From Yinghuangia elevatio (GTDB taxonomy: Bacteria > Actinomycetota > Actinomycetes > Streptomycetales > Streptomycetaceae), in the NCBI RefSeq assembly GCF_040649515.1, contig NZ_JBEZFP010000220.1:1-9615 (forward strand): 9,615 nt of DNA, in the 5' to 3' direction. Both the position numbers and the translations under genes were made by a program. The notes under the pieces were generated by a model that was given only the letters and a program-made list of their open reading frames with translations, searched no databases and was not told where the DNA came from. The first letter of the stretch is position 1, and each line of letters begins with the position of its first letter. Shown piece by piece: positions 6,529-9,615 of the stretch.

Positions 6529-6543
6529 CGCAAGGATCTTGCG
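6529..6543. promoter_or_regulatory. Inverted repeat, candidate operator upstream of the terpene synthase
   Basis: CGCAAG-GAT-CTTGCG is a perfect 6-bp inverted repeat with a 3-bp spacer, starting about 50 bp upstream of the synthase ATG. The -10-like TACCCT (6521–6526, minus strand) lies beside it, so a bound regulator would sit on or next to the promoter. The family of regulator is not recognisable from the motif. Confidence 0.4.
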
Positions 6544-6554
6544 ATCGTGCTCGA

Positions 6555-6591
6555 CTTTTGCGGTGAACTGCCCCGCTTTTCGGTCAGTTTG
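6555..6591. repeat. Imperfect direct repeat with 21-bp period
   Basis: CTTTTGCGGTGAACTG (from 6555) and CTTTTCGGTCAGTTTG (from 6576) share CTTTT followed by CGGT and begin exactly 21 bp apart, two turns of B-DNA. They form a relatively T-rich island in very GC-rich DNA, about 80–115 bp upstream of the terpene synthase. They may be activator sites or simply promoter-proximal composition bias. Confidence 0.35.
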
Positions 6592-6641
6592 CGACCGCCG
6601 ACCTGCCGGTCAGGGCCCGTTCGACCCAGCCGGTACGCGTG

Positions 6642-6661
6642 GCCCCGCACGTCCGCGGGGC
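6642..6661. repeat. Perfect 7-bp inverted repeat in the intergenic region
   Basis: GCCCCGC, a 6-nt spacer ACGTCC, then GCGGGGC. It could be an operator or an RNA hairpin. No T-run follows on either strand, so an intrinsic terminator is unlikely. Its position, nearly midway between the two divergent genes, would allow joint control. Confidence 0.4.
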
Positions 6662-6746
6662 GACCGGACCGTCGGTTGGCGGCGCCGGGAATGCATGCCA
6701 CGACCCGCCCGTTGTCCGGGTACAGTCGGAAGCACCGCAGCGACGG

Positions 6747-6766
6747 CCGGGACCACCAGGGCCCGG
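6747..6766 (+). other. Bulged hairpin in the presumed alaS leader
   Basis: CCGGG and CC, separated by a bulged A, pair with GGCCCGG around the loop ACCAG, giving seven G-C pairs. It would lie in the alaS 5' leader if transcription starts near the TACAGT at 6721. Confidence 0.3.
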
Positions 6767-6799
6767 GTCGGCGGCGACGAGCACGGACGGACCGCAGCC

Positions 6800-6850
6800 A
6801 TGGCGTACCAGGTGGGAACGCGAGCTAGCCGCGTCGAGTCGGAGATCTGA
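6800..6850 (+). CDS. Possible 16-codon leader ORF before alaS
   Basis: An ATG with GGACGG 9 nt upstream opens a short frame, MAYQVGTRASRVESEI, ending at TGA 6848–6850, 81 bp before alaS. It has only two Ala codons (GCG, GCT) and also contains CGA, a less common codon in such genomes. There is no run of Ala codons, as a classical attenuation peptide would have. It may be chance: a 16-codon frame is unremarkable in DNA of this composition. Confidence 0.2.
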   Translation: MAYQVGTRASRVESEI

Positions 6851-6862
6851 GGACCTCTCAGA
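6846..6862 (+). promoter_or_regulatory. Small hairpin with potential anti-Shine–Dalgarno sequence
   Basis: TCTGAG and CTCAGA form a perfect 6-bp stem around the loop GACCT. The ACCTC at 6853–6857, partly in loop and partly in stem, is exactly complementary to GAGGT (6918–6922), the alaS ribosome site. The two pairings exclude each other, which is the layout of a translational switch; no ligand or sensor domain is recognised. Confidence 0.3.
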
Positions 6863-6917
6863 CCCAGTTCTCGGCCCGGCTCGGCGTGTCGCCCTCCCCC
6901 TGAAGCGACTCCCCTGT

Positions 6918-6922
6918 GAGGT
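6918..6922 (+). promoter_or_regulatory. Ribosome binding site of alaS
   Basis: GAGGT, with GAGG ending 10 nt before ATG 6932, is the only plausible site near this start. It runs into a GGTACC palindrome (6920–6925). Confidence 0.55.
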
Positions 6923-6931
6923 ACCGCCGTC

Positions 6932-9589
6932 ATGCGTTCGACGCAGATCCGAAGCCTGTTCACGGACTTCTTCACCTCCCGAGGGCACCGGCATGTGCCC
7001 TCCAGCCCCTTGGTACCCGCCGAGCCGACACTGCTTCTCACGAACGCCGGAATGAACCAGTTCACTCCGTACTTCGTCGGTGACAGCGAGCCACCATTCC
7101 CCCGTGCCACCAGTGTGCAGAAATGTGCGCGCACGGTCGACATCGAGAACGTCGGACGGACACATCGGCACGCGACGTTTTTCGAAATGCTCGGGAACTT
7201 CTCCTTCGGCGACTACTTCAGGTCCGAAGCTGTCGCCTACGCGTGGGAGCTGGTCACCCGGGAGTTCGGGCTGCCGAAGGACCGCCTCTGGATCACCGTC
7301 TACCGGGACGACGACGAGGCGGAGCGGCTGTGGCGCGCGCTCGGCGTACCCGCGTCGCGCATCCAGCGGCTCGGCATGGCGGACAACTACTGGTCCATGG
7401 GCGTGCCCGGGCCGTGCGGCCCGTCGTCGGAGATCCACTTCGACCGCGGCCCCGCGTTCGGCCCCGACGGCGGGCCCGCGGTGGACGGCGAGCGGTTCAT
7501 CGAGCTGTGGAACCTCGTCTTCATGGAGTCGCGGCGCGGCGAAGGACCGGAGAAGGAGGGCTACCCCGTCCTCGGCCCGCTGCGGCGCAAGGGCATCGAC
7601 ACCGGGCTGGGCCTGGACCGTCTTGCGACCGTGCTCCAGGAGGTGCCGAACGTCGTCTCCACCGACCTGCTGCTCCCGACCCTGCACACGGTGCGCGAAC
7701 TGTCCGGCCGCGACTACCGCGTGGACGGGCCCGACCGGCGGTCCTTCGAGATCGTCACCGAGCACTCGCGCTCCGTCGCGTTCCTGATCGCGGACGGGGT
7801 GCTGCCGGCGAAGGACGGGCGCGGCTACATCCTGCGGCGTTTGATGCGGCGGGCGGTCAGGCACGCGCGGAGCCTGGGCATCGAGGGGCATGTGCTGCCC
7901 GCGACCACCGCGAGCGTCGTGGCGAACCTGGGTGACGTCTGGCCCGGGCTGCGCGGGCAGTCCTCGCTGATCGAGCGGGTCGTGACGAGCGAGGAGGAGT
8001 CCTTCGCGCGCACGCTGAGCCAGGGCACGCGGCTGCTGGACGCGGCGATCACGCGGACGCGCGACGGCGGTGGGACGGCACTGACGGGCGAGACCGCGTT
8101 CGAACTCGCGGACACGTACGGCTTCCCGGTCGAACTGACCGTCGAGGCAGCGCGCGACGCGGGGCTCGGCGTCGACGAGGACCGGTTCGCGGCACTGCTG
8201 GAGGAGCAGCGCCGACGGGCGAAGACCGCAGGCAAAGGGAGGACCGCCGAGGCGCTGCGCCGCCTGGAGGTCTATCGCGAATTGTCGGCGCGGCTCCCCG
8301 CCACCGAATTCCTCGGTTACACACGTCTGGACGGCGAGGGCAGGGTACGCGGCATCGTCGCGGACGGCCACGTCGTCGAGGCGGCGTCCCCCGGTGCCAC
8401 CGTCGAACTCGTGCTCGACCGCTCGCCGTTCTACGCGGAAGCGGGCGGGCAGGTCGGCGACACCGGCGTCATCACCACCGAGGGCGGCACGAAGCTGCGC
8501 GTCACCCACACCCGGTACGGCGTCGAGGGGTTCCGCGTGCACTCGGCGCAGGTACTCGACGGCGAGGTCCGCACCGGCGACGCGGTGTGGTCGTCGGTCG
8601 ACGCGGACCGCCGTGCCGCGCTGACGCGTTCGCACTCGGCGACGCACATCCTGCACGCGGTGGTCCGCGCGATCCTCGGCGACCACGCCCGCCAGCAGGG
8701 TTCGCTCGTCGAACCGGACCGGCTGCGCTTCGACTTCGCGCACTTCTCGGCGCTGTCGCCCGGGCAGCTCGCGGACATCGAACACGCGGTCAACAACCAC
8801 GTGTTGGCCGACCCCGAGGTCAGGGCGTGGTACGCGGACCGCGCCGAAGCGGAAACGGCGGGTGCTCTCGCATTGTTCGGCGAGAAGTACGGCGACACGG
8901 TCCGCATCGTGGACATCGGCGACTTCTCCCGCGAGCTGTGCGGCGGCACCCACGTCGCGCACGGCGCCCAGGTCGGCGCGTTCCGCCTGCTCGGCGACGC
9001 CTCGATCGGCGCGAACCTGCGCCGGGTCGAGGCGCTGACCGGTCACGAAGCGCTCGATCGGGGCGAGAGCGAGCGGCGGCTGCTGCGCGAACTGGCCGAT
9101 CTGCTCGAGACGCGGCCCACGGACGCACCCGGCGTGCTGCGCAAGCGCCTCGACGCGCTCGGTGCGGCGCGGTCGCGGCTCGACGGCCTGCGCACGGACG
9201 AACTCCGAAGGCAGGCGCGCGATCTCGCGGACGGTGCCGAACCGGCGGGCGACGGCGGACACGTGGTCGCGCGTACCGTCGACGGGGTGACGGCGGACGA
9301 GTTGCGCGGCCTCGCGTCGGAGGCGGTCGCCCGGCTGCGCGGACCGGGCCCCGGGGTCGTCGTGCTCGGCGCGACCGACGGCGGCAAAGCGCTCCTGGTC
9401 GCGGCGGTCTCGCCGGAACTCGCACACCAAGGCGTGGCGGCACGCGACCTGTTGGCCGACGCGGCACGGCTGGTCGGCGGCGGTGCGGGCGGCAAGGGCG
9501 CACTCGCGAGCGCTGGTGGGCGCCGTACCGGGTCGCTGGACGAGGCGCTGCGCACCGCGGCGTCCCGCGCCCGCGAGGTCCTGGGCTGA
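6932..9589 (+). CDS. alaS: Alanyl-tRNA synthetase, probable second copy
   Basis: A full-length 885-residue class II AlaRS, which charges tRNA-Ala with alanine using ATP and clears mischarged Ser or Gly. The aminoacylation domain (1 to ~240) shows TNAGMNQF (37–44), motif 2 region HATFFEMLGNFSFGDYF (80–96), WSMGVPGPCGPSSEIHFDRG (154–173), WNLVF (193–197) and motif 3 DTGLGLDRLATVLQ (223–236). The editing domain has YAEAGGQVGDTG (501–512) and the zinc ligands HSATH (568–572) and CGGTH (670–674). A short helical linker leads to a C-Ala domain with GGGAGGKGALASAGG (849–863), where the family usually has GGxPDMAQxGG. The editing segment lacks the HTGTH and LNRPGYLR wording I associate with actinobacterial housekeeping AlaRS. 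It stands divergent to a terpene cassette, so I infer a specialised paralog. No in-frame TTA. Confidence 0.95.
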   Translation: MRSTQIRSLFTDFFTSRGHRHVPSSPLVPAEPTLLLTNAGMNQFTPYFVGDSEPPFPRATSVQKCARTVDIENVGRTHRHATFFEMLGNFSFGDYFRSEAVAYAWELVTREFGLPKDRLWITVYRDDDEAERLWRALGVPASRIQRLGMADNYWSMGVPGPCGPSSEIHFDRGPAFGPDGGPAVDGERFIELWNLVFMESRRGEGPEKEGYPVLGPLRRKGIDTGLGLDRLATVLQEVPNVVSTDLLLPTLHTVRELSGRDYRVDGPDRRSFEIVTEHSRSVAFLIADGVLPAKDGRGYILRRLMRRAVRHARSLGIEGHVLPATTASVVANLGDVWPGLRGQSSLIERVVTSEEESFARTLSQGTRLLDAAITRTRDGGGTALTGETAFELADTYGFPVELTVEAARDAGLGVDEDRFAALLEEQRRRAKTAGKGRTAEALRRLEVYRELSARLPATEFLGYTRLDGEGRVRGIVADGHVVEAASPGATVELVLDRSPFYAEAGGQVGDTGVITTEGGTKLRVTHTRYGVEGFRVHSAQVLDGEVRTGDAVWSSVDADRRAALTRSHSATHILHAVVRAILGDHARQQGSLVEPDRLRFDFAHFSALSPGQLADIEHAVNNHVLADPEVRAWYADRAEAETAGALALFGEKYGDTVRIVDIGDFSRELCGGTHVAHGAQVGAFRLLGDASIGANLRRVEALTGHEALDRGESERRLLRELADLLETRPTDAPGVLRKRLDALGAARSRLDGLRTDELRRQARDLADGAEPAGDGGHVVARTVDGVTADELRGLASEAVARLRGPGPGVVVLGATDGGKALLVAAVSPELAHQGVAARDLLADAARLVGGGAGGKGALASAGGRRTGSLDEALRTAASRAREVLG

Positions 9590-9591
9590 GT

Positions 9592-9605
9592 CGGTCCCGG
9601 GACCG
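9592..9605 (+). terminator. Palindrome after alaS, possible terminator
   Basis: CGGTCCCGGGACCG begins 3 nt after the alaS stop and is a perfect 14-bp palindrome, giving a CGGTC/GACCG stem with a CCGG loop. It is followed by GGGATTTCCCC at the window edge, which can form a second short stem. No long T-run is visible before the window ends, so terminator function is only plausible. Confidence 0.35.
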
Positions 9606-9615
9606 GGATTTCCCC

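Larger units (their letters stand above)
6479..6931. other. Divergent intergenic region between terpene synthase and alaS
   Basis: This 453-bp stretch has no convincing protein gene beyond a possible 16-codon leader ORF. It must hold the outward promoters for both the terpene cassette and alaS. It contains two clean inverted repeats, a 21-bp-spaced direct repeat, a bulged hairpin and a small hairpin near alaS, each listed separately. I could not find a well-matched -35/-10 pair on either strand. TACAGT (6721–6726, plus) and TACCCT (6521–6526, minus strand) are the best -10-like hexamers, but neither has a good -35 partner. No tRNA gene or insertion sequence was seen. Confidence 0.7.

Noticed and set aside
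6712..6726. TTGTCC and TACAGT as an alaS promoter pair
   Set aside because: Only 3 bp separate the two hexamers, far from the 16–18 needed. TACAGT alone remains a weak -10 candidate.
6809..6825. T-box-like core, AGGTGGGAACGCG, in the alaS leader
   Set aside because: It resembles the antiterminator or antisequestrator bulge (UGGNACCGCG) but has AAC for ACC, and its UGGG would not match the A discriminator base of tRNA-Ala. I could not recognise Stem I or a specifier loop.
6800..6850. Ala-rich attenuator leader peptide for alaS
   Set aside because: The frame has only two Ala codons in 16, with no run of them, and no terminator with a T-run follows.
6765..6860. tRNA-like stretch with GTCGAGTC resembling a T-loop
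   Set aside because: No matching acceptor, D or anticodon stems could be drawn around it.
6917..6928. Second T-box-like string, GAGGTACCGCC, just before alaS
   Set aside because: It overlaps the ribosome site itself, lies only a few bases before the ATG and has A in place of the key U. It is better read as the Shine–Dalgarno region with a chance GGTACC palindrome.
6584..9430. Very long open frame antisense to alaS
   Set aside because: Such frames are expected opposite GC-rich genes. Its translation is Arg/Ala/Pro/Asp-rich without recognisable domains, while the plus strand encodes an unmistakable AlaRS.

Overview
The window is very GC-rich DNA with short gene overlaps, GTG as well as ATG starts, and a strong G/C bias at third codon positions. 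The gene content (a complete B–E part of a conservon, a bacterial class I terpene synthase, two P450s) points to a filamentous actinomycete: Streptomyces or a close relative. The species cannot be named from this window.

Region 1 (1–4027, + strand) is a conservon (cvn operon). It holds the 3' part of cvnA (histidine-kinase-like ATPase), cvnB (roadblock/LC7), cvnC (DUF742), cvnD (small Ras-like GTPase) and cvnE (a CYP157-type P450). Every junction overlaps (1, 4, 20 and 4 nt), so the genes are almost certainly co-transcribed and translationally coupled. Conservon products are known to form a membrane-associated complex resembling a G-protein switch. The cvnE product lacks the usual K-helix ExxR motif and has long, low-complexity N- and C-terminal extensions.

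Region 2 (4014–6478, - strand) is a two-gene terpenoid cassette: a sesquiterpene-type synthase followed by a P450 of the kind that oxidises cyclic terpenes. It converges on the conservon, and the two 3' ends overlap by 14 bp. The cassette carries three TTA leucine codons (two in the synthase, one at codon 5 of the P450). I found no in-frame TTA codon in any other gene of the window, so the cassette looks like a bldA-controlled, developmentally timed output.

Region 3 (6479–6931) is a 453-bp divergent intergenic region with several inverted repeats, a 21-bp-spaced direct repeat and a structured leader before the next gene.

Region 4 (6932–9589, + strand) encodes a full-length alanyl-tRNA synthetase with aminoacylation, editing and C-Ala domains. 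Its location beside a terpene cassette and its departures from the usual actinobacterial editing and C-Ala signatures suggest a second, specialised alaS rather than the housekeeping copy. The window ends 26 bp after its stop, within a possible terminator palindrome.

A working picture (inference): a GTPase switch with its own unusual P450, a bldA-gated volatile or soluble sesquiterpenoid pathway, and a duplicated AlaRS lie side by side. The sequence does not prove that the three are functionally linked.
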